A DNA stretch of 64,000 bases from Amia ocellicauda (lineage: Eukaryota > Chordata > Actinopteri > Amiiformes > Amiidae). Position 1 is the stretch's first letter, and every line of letters begins with the position of its first letter. The stretch lies in the NCBI RefSeq assembly GCF_036373705.1, contig NC_089863.1, forward strand, positions 24,601,917 to 24,665,916, in the 5' to 3' direction. Positions 24,501 to 36,539 of the stretch are shown here, piece after piece. The position numbers and the translations under genes were made by a program. A model generated the notes under the pieces. The model did no database searches. It was not told the DNA's origin and was given only the letters and a program-made list of their open reading frames with translations.

Positions 24501-24851
24501 CATGTAATTACAGGGATAACGATTGTCTGTTTATTACACACTGATGAGAGGAACTGTGTGAGTAATTAGTGATGAAATGTGTTTTGTGTTTCTCCCTGAT
24601 CAGACCGCCCCCAGGACCAAACTGCCATCGCTGTGTCGGTTGCCCTCGCGCTCGTGCTGGTTCTGGGTCTGGGTCTGGCTGCCAGGGTCATGTGGAGGAA
24701 GTGGAAGGAATCTGGGGCCAATGAGAGAGGGACACCTGGACCCAGTGAGCAGCAGGATGTGGAGCTTGGACGTCTTACAGAGAAACTCACTGACACAGCA
24801 CAGCCGCTACTCAAAAAAGAGGAGAGCCCAGAGAATAGCCAGTGCCCCTAG
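18521..24851 (+). CDS. Three-domain immunoglobulin-superfamily receptor
   Basis: Five exons join in frame to 400 residues: 18,521-18,590, 20,683-20,985, 21,221-21,508, 24,177-24,470 and 24,604-24,851 (stop TAG). All introns are phase 1 with consensus AG acceptors and GT donors, the classic one-exon-per-Ig-domain layout. Exon 1 encodes a signal peptide; exon 2 a V-like domain with Cys, Trp and D-E-G-L-Y-E-C; exons 3 and 4 two related Ig-like domains ending D-Q-G-S-Y-T-V and D-Q-G-Q-Y-T-V. Exon 5 holds a ~23-residue hydrophobic segment and a ~50-residue tail. Domains 2 and 3 lack the canonical cysteine pair. The tail has no tyrosine, so no ITIM or ITAM. The product is probably a type I surface glycoprotein; ligand and orthologue are unknown. 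Confidence 0.75.
18591..20682 (+). other. Intron 1 of the Ig receptor, repeat-rich
   Basis: The 2.1-kb intron contains a Tc1/mariner-like relic (19,090-19,400) and two related short blocks reading GTAGACTTTCTATAG near 19,065 and TATAGACTTTCTATAGG near 19,800. No additional exon was recognised. Confidence 0.6.
19090..19400 (+). mobile_element. Tc1/mariner-like terminal relic
   Basis: The sequence beginning near CAGTTAGGTCAATAAATATTT and continuing through an AAACAATCAAGATGTG block resembles the non-coding end of a Tc1-type fish transposon that carries a related consensus. No transposase remains. The family assignment is from memory of fish repeats and is tentative. Confidence 0.45.
21509..24176 (+). 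other. Intron 3 of the Ig receptor
   Basis: The intron is 2.7 kb, most of it occupied by the DIRS-like element at 21,745-23,830. The remaining ~350 bp before the acceptor are AT-rich and featureless. Confidence 0.7.
21745..23830 (-). mobile_element. DIRS-like tyrosine-recombinase retroelement, deleted
   Basis: On the minus strand, gag-like sequence lies at about 23,770-23,000 and tyrosine-recombinase-like sequence at about 22,900-22,070. The recombinase part has a D-P-V-S-Y-P-I-A-T-I start, F-L-Q-D-L-L-E-E-G-K, then L-S-G-A-P-F-E-P and N-P-A-F-L-P-K-V, a series typical of DIRS elements. The ends carry a matching inverted repeat (CCATTACCGA-GGGAAGA at 21,770 on plus and near 23,800 on minus), as expected for DIRS. 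Reverse transcriptase, RNase H and methylase are missing and the frames are broken. At 2.1 kb it is under half the usual length. Confidence 0.65.
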
Positions 24852-24990
24852 CCCCGCGAGAACGGCCAGTGCCCCCCGCCCCCTGAGAAAGGCAGTTTCA
24901 CGTTGTAGTATTGAGACTGTAGTTATTTATAAGAGAATCGTCCTGCTAAGGGTCCATGTGACTTTTTTGTATTTTTTATATTGTCATATA

Positions 24991-26211
24991 CACTCACCTA
25001 AAGGATTATTAGGAACACCATACTAATACTGTGTTTGACCCCCTTTCGCCTTCAGAACTGCCTTAATTCTACGTGGCATTGATTCAACAAGGTGCTGAAA
25101 GCATTCTTTAGAAATGTTGGCCCATATTGATAGGATAGCATCTTGCAGTTGATGGAGATTTGTGGGATGCACATCCAGGGCACGAAGCTCCCGTTCCACC
25201 ACATCCCAAAGATGCTCTATTGGGTTGAGATCTGGTGACTGTGGGGGCCAGTTTAGTACAGCGAACTCATTGTCATGTTCAAGAAACCAATTTGAAATGA
25301 TTCGACCTTTGTGACATGGTGCATTATCCTGCTGGAAGTAGCCATCAGAGGATGGGTACATGGTGGTCATAAAGGGATGGACATGGTCAGAAACAATGCT
25401 CAGGTAGGCCGTGGCATTTAAACGATGCCCAGTTGGCACTAAGGGGCCTAAAGTGTGCCAAGAAAACATCCCCCACACCATTACACCACCACCACCAGCC
25501 TGCACAGTGGTAACAAGGCATGATGGATCCATGTTCTCATTCTGTTTACGCCAAATTCTGACTCTACCATCTGAATGTCTCAACAGAAATCGAGACTCAT
25601 CAGACCAGGCAACATTTTTCCAGTCTTCAACTGTCCAATTTTGGTGAGCTTGTGCAAATTGTAGCCTCTTTTTCCTATTTGTAGTGGAGATGAGTGGTAC
25701 CCGGTGGGGTCTTCTGCTGTTGTAGCCCATCCGCCTCAAGGTTGTACGTGTTGTGGCTTCACAAATGCTTTGCTGCATACCTCGGTTGTAACGAGTGGTT
25801 ATTTCAGTCAAAGTTGCTCTTCTATCAGCTTAAATCAGTCGGCCCATTCTCCTCTGACCTCTAGCATCGACAAGGCATTTTCGCCCACAGGACTGCCGCA
25901 TACTGGATGTTTTTCCCTTTTCACACCATTCTTTGTAAACCCTAGAAATGGTTGTGCGTGAAAATCCCAGTAACTGAGCAGATTGTGAAATACTCAGACC
26001 GGCCCGTCTGGCACCAACAACCATGCCACGCTCAAAATTGCTTAAATCACCTTTCTTTCCCATTCAGACATTCAGTTTGGAGTTCAGGAGATTGTCTTGA
26101 CCAGGACCACACCCCTAAATGCATTGAAGCAACTGCCATGTGATTGGTTGGTTAGATAATTGCATTAATGAGAAATTGAACAGGTGTTCCTAATAATCCT
26201 TTAGGTGAGTG
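24991..26211 (-). mobile_element. Tc1-type transposon, copy 1 (1,221 bp)
   Basis: The element is bounded by TA on both sides and by ~28-bp inverted repeats beginning CACTCACCTAAAGGATTATT. It has exactly the same length as the plus-strand copy at 41,307-42,527 and differs from it at a few positions only, so both are recent. Its transposase is interrupted by one nonsense codon. Confidence 0.92.
25023..26063 (-). pseudogene. Tc1-type transposase with one nonsense codon
   Basis: On the minus strand, 77 codons from the ATG at 26,063 are followed by TAA where the intact sister copy has CAA (Gln78). The frame then stays open to the stop at 25,023, another 268 codons. Otherwise it matches the 346-residue sister with a handful of substitutions. 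The catalytic residues remain encoded: S-D-E-S, Q-D-N and the P-I-E-H-L-W glutamate. One base change therefore separates this copy from an open frame. Confidence 0.9.
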
Positions 26212-27990
26212 TATAAGCAATAGTGACTCTAATCCTGCAGTGAGGTTTCTGGTCACACCAAGTGTCATACTGCACCCATCTAACTGAAAAAAAATATTAT
26301 TAGCAGACACCCCTATCTATGCCGACTTCGGTTACACAAAAATCATTAAAAGGGCAGTAATACAAAGTACAAAACACCGTAAGTATTTTTTATATTTTAC
26401 TCTTTAGCCCCAAACACCTTTGACAAGAAATGTTGTACTGCAGCGTTAGGGCCTATTTAAAGCACAGGAAGAGAGAGAGGCTGAACCGCTCCTCCTCCTG
26501 CTGGGAACACCTGCCTTCCTCAACAGCACAGCATTTACTGAGCACAACTCTGGGCATTATACTGAATTTAAATTATTTTTATATGGAAACATTATTATAT
26601 TTATAGGACTGCCTCGATTGATCGATTAATCGGTCTATTAACCTATGAACTGATCGAACTATGACTTAACTTATATTAACTTATGAACTAACTTATGACG
26701 ATCAATGTTTTTCTATTTAATCGAGCAGATTTTTAAATGTATTCTAATGACTGGCGATTATACGGTTAACACTAGAAGCCCCAACATTTCGAACTACAGG
26801 AGCCAAAACCGTTAATCTTAGCCAAGGGCTCTTTACACGCTACAAAAGGAAGGTTCGGTTGAGATTATGAATAGAAGATCAACAGGATGTTTTAGAGATT
26901 TTCTGCAAAGCTAATACTTTTTTATATAACTAAAACAGACATGTGAATATTAATTTTGAAAAATAATACTTATCATTCATTATTTATTGTTTATGTTATT
27001 GATTATGTTTATTGTATCCATTTTCTTTATTTGACATATTTGTATATATTTGCACTGTGTGTGTTGCATAAGGGTCCAGGGATTTGAATGTTACACTCAT
27101 AACTTCTTGTTCAGACATTAGTGGAATATTTGTTTGAGGTCATAACACTTTGTTGTTTACAGCTCCAGCCCCCCACCTTGTGCAGTGTCCTCTGTATTGA
27201 CAGTTCAATATGGTAACCCTACCCTAGCTGGCTCTAGTTATAGCAGTAATGGGGCTTCTTAATGTACAGTGTTAAAGATGCATTGCAGTGATGTTGGGGG
27301 GTTGTGTATCCATTCTGTCCAATCAGGTATTTTTTTTCTTTATTTTTGCATATTAAGGGGCCCCTATTTTGCTCACTACTTACACTAATGCTCTGAACAA
27401 ATGCTCAGGGATCTGTCCAAACTGAAGCACTTTTGGGGGTGAGGCGAGTGGAGAAGTTGTCTGTATTGACTGTTAACGGCACTAAGGTGTCACTGTTGTC
27501 TATTGTATTAATGTCAATTTTAAAATAATTGTGTCACTAGCAAATGGTAGCAAATATGAAGGTATATTTTTGATAGATGTTTATTAATTGTCCACCTTAT
27601 CCTTGTGTAGCGTTATGTTGGGTGTATTTTGATAAGAGCATTTTAGCTCTGAGCTGAAGCACTGATCTAAAGAAGACCTCTCCCACCCAAAGTTATCAGC
27701 TTGGAACTGGTTTACATCAAAGTGACAGTTTTGGGGAGGATGGCACCGAGAAGAGGCCAAATAGTTTGTAATCCTGCTATGAGATGTCTGGAGAAAGGGG
27801 CCTGTAGGTAATAAAAACTCAATATCCCGACATAGAGCTACGAACCCGGGCCAACCGGCATTTCCAAAAGATGGCATGGATTGACATCACTCATAAATCA
27901 AGCCCCCCTCCAATAGGACACTGGGGGCTGAAACCGAAATCCAATCTCAAGAACTCAGGGACCAATCACCTATTGATCTGACAGACTACA
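26212..27990. other. AT-rich spacer without recognisable genes
   Basis: No exon, RNA gene or well-defined mobile element was recognised in this 1.8-kb stretch. Confidence 0.4.
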
Positions 27991-28001
27991 AAGAACAGCG
28001 C

Positions 28002-28007
<6 letters not shown>

Positions 28008-28062
<55 letters not shown>
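28008..28062. repeat. (CT)n microsatellite
   Basis: About 55 bases of almost pure CT dinucleotide, with one TACT interruption at its end. Confidence 0.95.
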
Positions 28063-28063
<1 letters not shown>

Positions 28064-29440
28064 TCTCTCTCTCACCTGAACCAGAAACTCGCTGCCACAG
28101 CTCAACCTGTAGCTCTGTTGCCAGAACCAGAACCAGAAAGTCTTTGCCATCAACAGAAGAGTTAAACTGGGAGAAGGAGATTGAGCCGTACGAAGAATTA
28201 TTTTAAAGGACTTTATTAAATAAAGAACTTTACAGACTGCGCTGCCTGCCTGTGCCCACCTGATCAGTGGAGTTTTACAGCTGGACAATTGACTAAGTCG
28301 ACTGAATACGAAAGGGTCAGTCATTTAAATAGCTATTTGAGTCTTAAGAAACTTGACCCTGGGAACGAACAGGGCCCTGCTTTCCTCAAAGACTTTGTCT
28401 TCAAATAAGTACGGTGAGAGACCCTGCTTGCCAAGAAGATTTTGTGCACAACCTTGGAGCCTTCAAACCAGTGGAGAATCTGTTTGGAAACGACTCTACT
28501 TTCGCGAAACCCCAACTTCAAGGTGCATCGACTGAGTGGAAGTTCTTGGACAAAGCCGAACCGGACTGCCTTTGTTCCAAACCACACGGACCTCGTGCCG
28601 TGTGCTGTTATCTGAGCCCGAAGCCAGAGAGGTCTCTCTGCGACGAAGTTCACATAAGTTTAACAGTTTGGAGTTCATGATTCATGACATTTGAGAAATC
28701 AATTAGAAATGTTAATCTGTGATTCATAACTCTAGAATGTGTAATATCATTTAGTTTTCTTAAATATAAATGTGTGTTGCATTAAACTGTTTTGTTGATA
28801 ATTTTAGAAATAAAATCTGTCAACGCCGAGAAATATCTTCTCATTCCTGTTTAACTGTTTAGTGTGAAATTGACACACGTTAATAGACATTAGATTATTG
28901 GTGGCCCTGCCTATCCTTAATCATTGAATAATAATCAGTTAAGGGAAATTGTGGTAACAAGTAATGATAGGATCTTTCTCGGCACCTAAACGTAAATGAG
29001 ACTGATATATATATAACGAGAAGTTACCTGACATAAATACTAACCTGCGTAGTTATTCAATGTCTGACTAACAATACTAATGAGAGACTCACCTTCGTCT
29101 TACTAACCGGTATTGTAGTCAATGTGTTTATAACCTTTTTTGTTTAACGATTTGTGTGTTATCATATGCGATCCCATGGTCTTTGATTTGGTCACGGAAG
29201 TGATTTGTCTTTGATTTGTTGATCTAGAGTTGAATTTTAATTAGTTTTTCCCTTTTGTATAATTAGTGTAGTGCTACATTTAGCCTTTGTTTTGAATAAA
29301 TTTGACAATTTATATCTTTGGAATTGGTGTCTGCGTCCAATTATTACAGAAATTGAGTTCTACAAGATTCCAGGATTCGTGATAAGGTGATACTTCTTTA
29401 ATTGAAATTTATAAGTGTACCTTACGCTACACTTGTAATC
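28063..29440. other. Unassigned stretch, possibly LTR-like
   Basis: Coding-looking fragments around 28,340-28,680 have no recognisable family. The stretch 28,700-29,440 is AT-rich, contains AATAAATTT near 29,297 and a purine/pyrimidine layout reminiscent of a retroelement LTR, but no partner LTR or clear ends were found. Confidence 0.2.
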
Positions 29441-31080
29441 TTCTTCAATCTAAGCTTGCAATTTGAGTTTTTAAAAGCCATTTTACAAACAAATCTGGCC
29501 GGGGGACCATAGCAGATGTCGGCCCCTCTGTAACAATCATGGCCCCCTTATGGCCCCCATTTTCAAAATCCTACGATCGCCCCTGCAGCTCAGCCCTCCT
29601 AGTGTTGAATTATAAAGGTGAATCATGCAAGATATTGTTTTGTGCTGTGTTTTAGTATCTGCCTCAATGGTTTTTTATGGAGAATTCAAAAACAAAGAAT
29701 GTATTCCTTTTGTCTTTATCTGTCTAATGAAGTTGTTCTGATGTTGGAGTTACTTTTTGTTATTTGCTTTATTGGAGTCAACAGTTTTGCAAATACCAAA
29801 GAAGGGCTTTACATTACATCCTATTTTTAATTCAACCCTGGATTCATCTTCGGTTTGGATCATCTCAAGATTACCTTTTCCTTTGGGATGTGGACTGGAC
29901 AGTTTTTGTTTTAAGGGGGGTGATCTCCCTTTGAAGGGCACACCTACAAAGTGAATTGCTAGAATTGTTCTTTGCTAATTTTATTAAATACTAAAGATAA
30001 TAAGGTAGATTGCATATTTCATTTTCATTTTGCAGAAAATATAAAAACGTGCCAAATGTGTCCGCAAGTTCAAAAAGAGTTGTACTTGTATGCAAACTGG
30101 CAATAAAATGTCAAACATCACTTCCAGCGCCACAGTGTTTAATCCAAGGATGCTAGTCAAATCAATATGCATCCAAAACTGATTTGAATAATAAAGCAAT
30201 ATTTTACAATTATCCCTTCATATGTCACGTACATTACATCTTGAACATAAAGGGAAAAAAAAACAGTCCATATAAAATAATGTAAGTGGGAAAATTATTG
30301 TTTTGAGGCATACAATTCGAACACCAACACTAACTAAATACTGGGTTAAAACTGAAGGAATAAAACTTTATTGAAGGAATACAAACAATTGTGATAACTC
30401 ATAACGGTATACTCTTTTCTATACTTATTTAACTATGAGCATTTTAAACTCATCTTGAAGGTTATGCATTCATTGGTATGATATGAAACAACAAAGTTTC
30501 TTTCTGAGGACAGACAAAGGGCCAACTGACTATCCAAGCAATTGCTGCACCTCCAGTAGGTTTTCACCATATTAGGGTACAACTTACATCTTCTCCTGCC
30601 TGACTCAAACACTGGGAAATGTTCAAAGCCATCAACCTAGTCTCAGTGATAGGCCTAGCACACCGTGGGGCCAAAGAGAGTCAAATCCCATCTTTTGGTC
30701 TTCATATACCACAGACCGCTCACCGTTGGTCATTGTTCAGCTCAAGGAAATGACCACCTTAGCTCCCATCACGATCTTGGACTGGATTAGATTAGATTGT
30801 TCAAATGTCCACTGTCCCTGGAACAACAGAACATCGTGGACAGACAGAGAAGTTTGAAACCCCACTTATCAGGCTTGTTTTGTCTATACTATTTGAGATT
30901 TCCTGCCCATGTGCCTTTACTAGTATATGCAAACATTACATCTTTTATCACTTGCTTGTGTGTGTGGCTGGAGTTGTCACTCGACATGCTGGACACGGGC
31001 CGAACCTTGTAGCAGCGATCGGTGCTTTCTGCTTGCAGGGCATTTTCCTTGAGATGGATGTGTTCTATCCACCTTGTCAA
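29441..31080. other. AT-rich spacer without recognisable genes
   Basis: No convincing exon or element recognised. Confidence 0.35.
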
Positions 31081-31094
31081 CTGCTGAACTGAAC

Positions 31095-31190
31095 CAATTA
31101 TGGGTCTGCAATGATTGGTGATTTAGAGACCTGGAAAACCTGCAGGAGTGCGGCTTTCCGGGAACAGGGCTGGCCGCCCCTGCTCTACAC
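31095..31190 (+). repeat. hAT-type MITE, diverged copy
   Basis: AATGATTGGTGATTTAGAGACCTGG and the terminal GGCCGCCCCTGCTCTA parallel the better preserved element at 50,181-50,298, read from its other side. It is a partial, mutated copy. Confidence 0.4.
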
Positions 31191-31703
31191 TCTCAAGGGG
31201 TAGTTCGATAATGTCACTCTTTCCTCGGGTGGTTGTCCCTTGTGTTGTTAGAGAAAGACTAGTAGATGGGTCATCACAACTGCCTAAATAATTCAATCTG
31301 TTTTAGGTTTCACACATCTGTACTAACTCAATAAATTCTGCACATTTTTATTATTATGGTATATATATAATAAATATATACAATGCTAAATGACTATGGT
31401 TTATTTAAAATGTATTTTAATTATTATTTCTTTTTCAAATAATTCATATTTGTTACTGACATTCAGAGATCTGTACAGCCTCCTACACACATCACTGTAT
31501 TGCTGTACATATCAATACCTCTTGGTACTTTGCTAGGCTCTAGTCAGTGATTGGAATTGCATACTTTGGTGCCTTCGTGTTTGATCCATAAAACATGCTG
31601 AAACTGCGGACAAAATCTATTTGTGATGTTAACTAATACTAAAATTGTCTTGGCAAAGGACCTCACTCACATCATTTGTGAACGCAAAAAAAACAAAAAC
31701 GTC

Positions 31704-31753
<50 letters not shown>

Positions 31754-32648
31754 TAACTGAATAATAATCCTGTATTGCATAGTATATAAAATATATGCAC
31801 TATATGGCCAAATAGTAAATCAAGTGTATTCACAGAACTGCATAGAAAGACAGCCAGGCTAGGAGACAGCTGGTCCCTACATATGATGAAATTTGATGAG
31901 GCTCCCTGAAGAACCTTTTAATAATCACTCCCCCCACCAAAAACACCAACCCACACCCACAAATTAATTGTATGCTTTTTATTTGTGATTGTGCTATCTT
32001 GTATATATTCCTCAATTTCAAAAAAGATTAGGCTAAACTCACCAGAAAAGACGGATTAGTATTTAAATGTAACTGTTTATTCACAGAAATGTACAAAAAC
32101 AAACACTACTTTTCATGACAGAATACATTTTGATAGGTTTAAAAGCTGTAACATTTACATTAATGTTTAAAATAATTGAAGTAATAAAACTGAGTGAAGC
32201 ACCCTTGCATGGAATTTCCTTTTGGTGTATTTGTTATTAAACAAAAGTATAATAGTTTTGAAATCAGCCTGGAATGGCCTGGAATAGGACATAGAGGCAT
32301 CTGGTTGTGAGCGTGTGTGAGAATTAAAATACATTAAAAAGGGCAGACATATTTGTATTCAAAAGTTTTTGGCAAAGTTATCTCCCTTTGGTAATGAACC
32401 TTTCTTTTTTTTACAATTTAAAAATAATTTAAAATTTAAAAAAAGTACCTCCAGTGTTTTAATATATATTTTAGTTTTTTAAGGTTTTATAAAGTGTACC
32501 ACAGTGGTTTCAGAGCAGTGCACAATTAAAACAACATTGAAGAATACATCATAACCATAAAAAGTCTAAAAAAACAACAATAAAAGGAAAGAGGGAGAAG
32601 GAGGAAAAACACAATGGCAAAAAATGTTTTACCAGACATTTAAATCAT
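31191..32648. other. AT-rich spacer with a (TA)n run
   Basis: The (TA)n tract lies at 31,707-31,750. Nothing else was recognised. Confidence 0.4.
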
Positions 32649-32801
32649 TTAGAAATGTACCCTGTCAATGACATACAGGCACTCTGGAACAAATGTTCGT
32701 CTTCGTGTTTCTTTCAGTATCTTATCGGCAATCACACCTACACCCGACAGAATCTTTCTATCCAAATCCATTCGATGAGCCCTTGACACTTCAGAGAAGA
32801 G
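32649..32801 (-). CDS. Orphan terminal exon, unknown gene
   Basis: On the minus strand an acceptor ATTATTTTTCAG is followed by 50 open codons in phase 0 and a TAA stop. The peptide begins LFSEVSRAHRMD, includes KILSGVGVIADKIL and ends ECLYVIDRVHF. The acceptor tract, the clean frame and balanced amino-acid use in otherwise AT-rich DNA suggest a real last coding exon. I do not recognise the family. No upstream partner exon was identified in the next kilobases, so it may be a lone remnant or chance. Confidence 0.35.
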   Translation of the reverse strand, partial: LFSEVSRAHRMDLDRKILSGVGVIADKILKETRRRTFVPECLYVIDRVHF

Positions 32802-32867
32802 CTGAAAAATAATTGATGTAATACACACTCTTTACTTAAGCAGTTGTAGGAACCCTTGGGAACATGC

Positions 32868-32935
<68 letters not shown>

Positions 32936-34730
32936 AGTATATAATTACCAATCAAACTGACATTAGAAGTATACCTAAAGGTTTTTAAGGTTGTGGTTAA
33001 AGTTAACATTTTGGTAACTGAGTGCTGGGTACTCAATAAGGATTTAATTTGTTTTCTGACTGTTTATGACATTTTCTCTCTGCTGTGCTGTCCTTTTTAT
33101 TTCTTCCTAGCAGGGTACTAATGTTTGGCTAAATTTTTGAACACTCTGCTTTCCATTTTTGCAACATGCATTTGTTGCCTTTTATCATCCTCTCCTGTAA
33201 CTTCTATTACCTGAAATGTAAAATTTATAAGTATATAAATAGTGAATACATATTTACATCTAATATGCATACTTATAAAAGGGAGTGCAAAATGTGTACA
33301 TTGTTATCTATACATCTACATATAGGTCTGGCTAAATCAGTTCATATTTCTAAGATTAAGAAAAAAAACATTGTCACTCAGTCAAAGGGGAGGGGGGAAT
33401 CTAACCTTGGCTGTCTTTGTTTTGTGAATTGCAGCTTCATATTCTCCGTCTCTTTTCACCCTGTTTCCCATATTTATCTTTCATTAGGTTTACATCTGTA
33501 TAATTTACTAGAGGGATCCTTTCTTTCTTAAACTTGTTTTTCAGCATTTCATGCCAGACTAGTGAATAGTGAAGCATGCAATTAAAATATGATCTGTAGG
33601 TTTGTACTTAAACTGGAAATAAAACTCACTCCTTACATATTCACTGTGCAAGTATCTGTGGCTCTTCATTGTGATGGGCACTATCAAATGAAAGTTGATG
33701 CATTATAAAAGCTAAACTACATAAAGGCTGTTCTTTATAAACTGTATACGTATGCATGTTAACTTTAATGTGTTTTAATTCAATACCGAAAAGGTGTCGG
33801 TAATAGCGAATCGGCGTAACCCTTGATGGATACGGTTTTCAGTAACAGTAACTAAATACTAAAAATACCAGAACACAGTAACCATAACAGTTTGGTTAAT
33901 TAAATATTTATTCTGTATATAATTATTAATAAACATGATTTATGCATAATTTAAACTACTTTGGTCAAATGATCCCCCAGACATTGGTTGTTCATCCGTG
34001 ATATAGCAATTTACTTTTGCACAGCTGTGCATTTAGCACACACACACACAAACACACACACACACAAGATTATTTTGTTTGTTTTCCGTTTCAATTTCAA
34101 TTGCACGAAACAATAACATGCAGAATAACACACAGTGGTCAGGGCTCCTTCAGCAGAAATAATTAAATGATTAGTGTAAACGTACATTTATGGTTTCTTG
34201 AATGTGGTCCAATGCCTGCTGACACTACATTGGCAATTGAGGGGCTTTTTTTTTTTTTACTGTTTTGTTACACCCAATAAGTTATACAAATCTAATGTTT
34301 TCATTTAGATATGAGGGACATGCAAAGTGCGCTTTTCAAACATTGTCAGTTTGAGTTTCTGATGACAAAATGGCGCTGTGTGCGTCATTACACAACTAAC
34401 CCAACCTGCCTGGCCAACTGACCGCCCTGCTGTGCGGCTTTTGTGGAGTAGAAGCACCGCTGTCAAAACCACACCTGCACCCCACGATGCGGCGGCCCGA
34501 CACCGCTGTACTCTCTGCTCTCTGCCCGGGCCCGACACACACAACCTCGGTAATGGGACTTTGTGTATATATGAGTCTTAGATAAGGCGCTATTGTATGT
34601 ATTTATATATAGTACTGTTCACTTATGTACAATAATAAACACAAAAGTACGTGTGTTAACCGTTACAATGAGCTAGTGAAGAGATAGATGTGCATTCCAA
34701 TGATCTCCACATTGCCTGAAGAGATTGAGA
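32802..34730. other. AT-rich spacer with microsatellites
   Basis: Contains (CT)n-(TA)n at 32,870-32,932 and (CA)n at 34,036-34,066. No gene was recognised. Confidence 0.4.
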
Positions 34731-34999
34731 TTGAGATTTTTGCACTTAATTGAACCCTTAATTGAAGTAATTTGACTCTTTAAATTGCTCAAAAGTTGGT
34801 TCCTTAATAAGCTAATTAGACAATTTTATACTACACTTAAAAGCCCTACTTTTACACATAATGAAAAGGCTCTGATTTAGGAGCTTATCAGTTCAATTAA
34901 GGGTAGGGGCTCCTCCAGGAGCAGGGTTGTAGTAGAATTACTGTTTACATACAGGAAGAACGAGCCACAGCTTAAATGTAACTGAGCCCAAACAACAGC

Positions 35000-36285
35000 T
35001 CTTGTCGTGGTTCGGTTTCGATGACACCTCACTGTCCGTCCAGCAGCGGAAGGCGATGCAGTCCCACGTGGAAGCCACACTGATGTGCAGCGCAGGGCGG
35101 CACGGGGACGATGCCGCTCTGGGAGAATACATGCAGCAGGTACTGTCACTCCCCCTGCCCACCTGGAGTGCGAGACTCGGGCGCTGACACAATTACCCCT
35201 AACACTGGGCAGCGTTAGAGCAAAGGGGGTAATCGTGTCTGTCCACAGGGTGCTGATCCCTCCATCGCAGACCACCACGGGCACACGGCGCTGCACCTGG
35301 CAGCCAGAGAGGGGCATCCGCACACTGTGAGGTACCTGCTGGGGTGTGGCGCCAACGTGAACAGCGTGGACGGCTGGATGGAGAACCGCCATTCGTGGCG
35401 GGTGAGCGACCGCCTGCCCTTGCGTGACGTCCACTAAATCCTGGAGGAGCGCCTGCCCTGCTGGTTTTTGTTCCAACCCAGCTCTTAATTACTTAATTGA
35501 ACCCTTAATTGGACTAATAATTTCCTAAATCAGAGCCTTTTAATGATTTGAAACAGTGGGGGGTTTAAGTGAAGTATAGAATTGGATATAGAACTTATTA
35601 AAGAACCAACTCTCTTATTACACAATTTAAAAAGTCAAATCTAAGCAGTCAATTAAGGGTCAACTAGAGAGCTGTCTTTAACCCCCGTTCATCCACGCGG
35701 CAGGAGTCGAGAAGTAGTGGAAGAGCTGTTGAGTAAAGGGGCGCTCGTGATTGAAGATGTAGAGGACCCGGGGTCGGAGATGTGCTGGTGAGTTTATCTT
35801 TCTTGCTCAAGACTTTGGTACCGTCTTCCTCCGAGGCGATCCTTGGATCCCGTCTTCGTGGGCTTCAGGGGCAACGTTTGGGGGTTCCCGTTGAGAGCAG
35901 GCCTTGCAACGATGCGCGTTTCCCCCCTCGCTCTCGCAGCCTTGCCGCCGAGGGGGACATCGGGCAGATGGAGCTGTGGATGACGGTCGGGGTGTTCTGT
36001 ACTGCCTTCGGAATGGAGCGAGTCTGGAGGTAATGAGTGTCCGAGTGTCCGTCTGCAGTGTCCTCCGCACATCCGCGCCGCCCCCCGACTCCTGCCCTCC
36101 CTCTCCCGCTTGCGTTGCAGCTGCATGACCGGTTCTGGCGCACGCCCGTCGAGGCCGCCCGCCAGCTGGGGCTGCGACACTTCGAGGAGCTGTTCGCAAA
36201 CGAGGAGATGAGGCGGGAACTGGAGACTGCACAGGCTTCGGTCGGTGTAGTTGATGCAACTGGGAATATCGAGTTGCTGCAATAA
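35000..36285 (+). pseudogene. Ankyrin-repeat exons, asparaginase (ASPG)-like C-terminus
   Basis: Five exon-like segments with AG/GT borders are seen: about 35,003-35,139, 35,250-35,401, 35,704-35,788, 35,939-36,030 and 36,121-36,285 (stop TAA). Their translations carry ankyrin features: G-A-D-P-S-I-A-D-H-H-G-H-T-A-L-H-L-A-A, then R-E-V-V-E-E-L-L, E-M-C-C-L-A-A-E-G-D, and a final D-R-F-W-R-T-P-V-E-A-A-R. The E-M-C-C-L-A-A-E-G-D stretch is reminiscent of the ankyrin tail of ASPG (60-kDa lysophospholipase/asparaginase). The end of the second and fourth segments departs from the repeat consensus, and a frame change seems needed in the fourth. No catalytic domain is present upstream. It is probably a degraded or partial gene. 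Confidence 0.45.
35450..35680 (+). repeat. AT-rich inverted-repeat (MITE-like) element, copy 2
   Basis: Begins CTGGTTTTTGTTCCAACCCA and contains CTTAATTACTTAATTGAACC; it is the reverse complement of the 15,960-16,255 copy. It lies between the second and third ankyrin exons. Confidence 0.55.
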
Positions 36286-36539
36286 AATTCTGTGGGGAAA
36301 AAAAAGGTCCACGCAAACAGTTGCCTCCGTTTTGCTGCATTGGCATCAGTACAAATGATGCAATCGTCTCAAATAAATCAATGTTTCCGAAGAGCTCAGA
36401 GGGATGTTTTCTGTGGATTCGAGCATTTGTTGTGGAGGCTGAATTACGTAAGTAATTACGTAATTGGGTAAGTCTGTCAGAAGCATACGTGTCAGGTATC
36501 AAATTAAAAGAGCACTTCTTGAAAACATCTGCAATATAT

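Noticed and set aside
28333..28680. Overlapping open frames on both strands considered as a small gene
   Set aside because: No family recognised, no splice or start context, and frames on both strands are of similar length, as expected by chance in a moderately GC-rich patch.
34877..35476. A 199-codon minus-strand open frame
   Set aside because: Antisense to ankyrin-like exons with matching splice borders on the plus strand; no recognisable domain.
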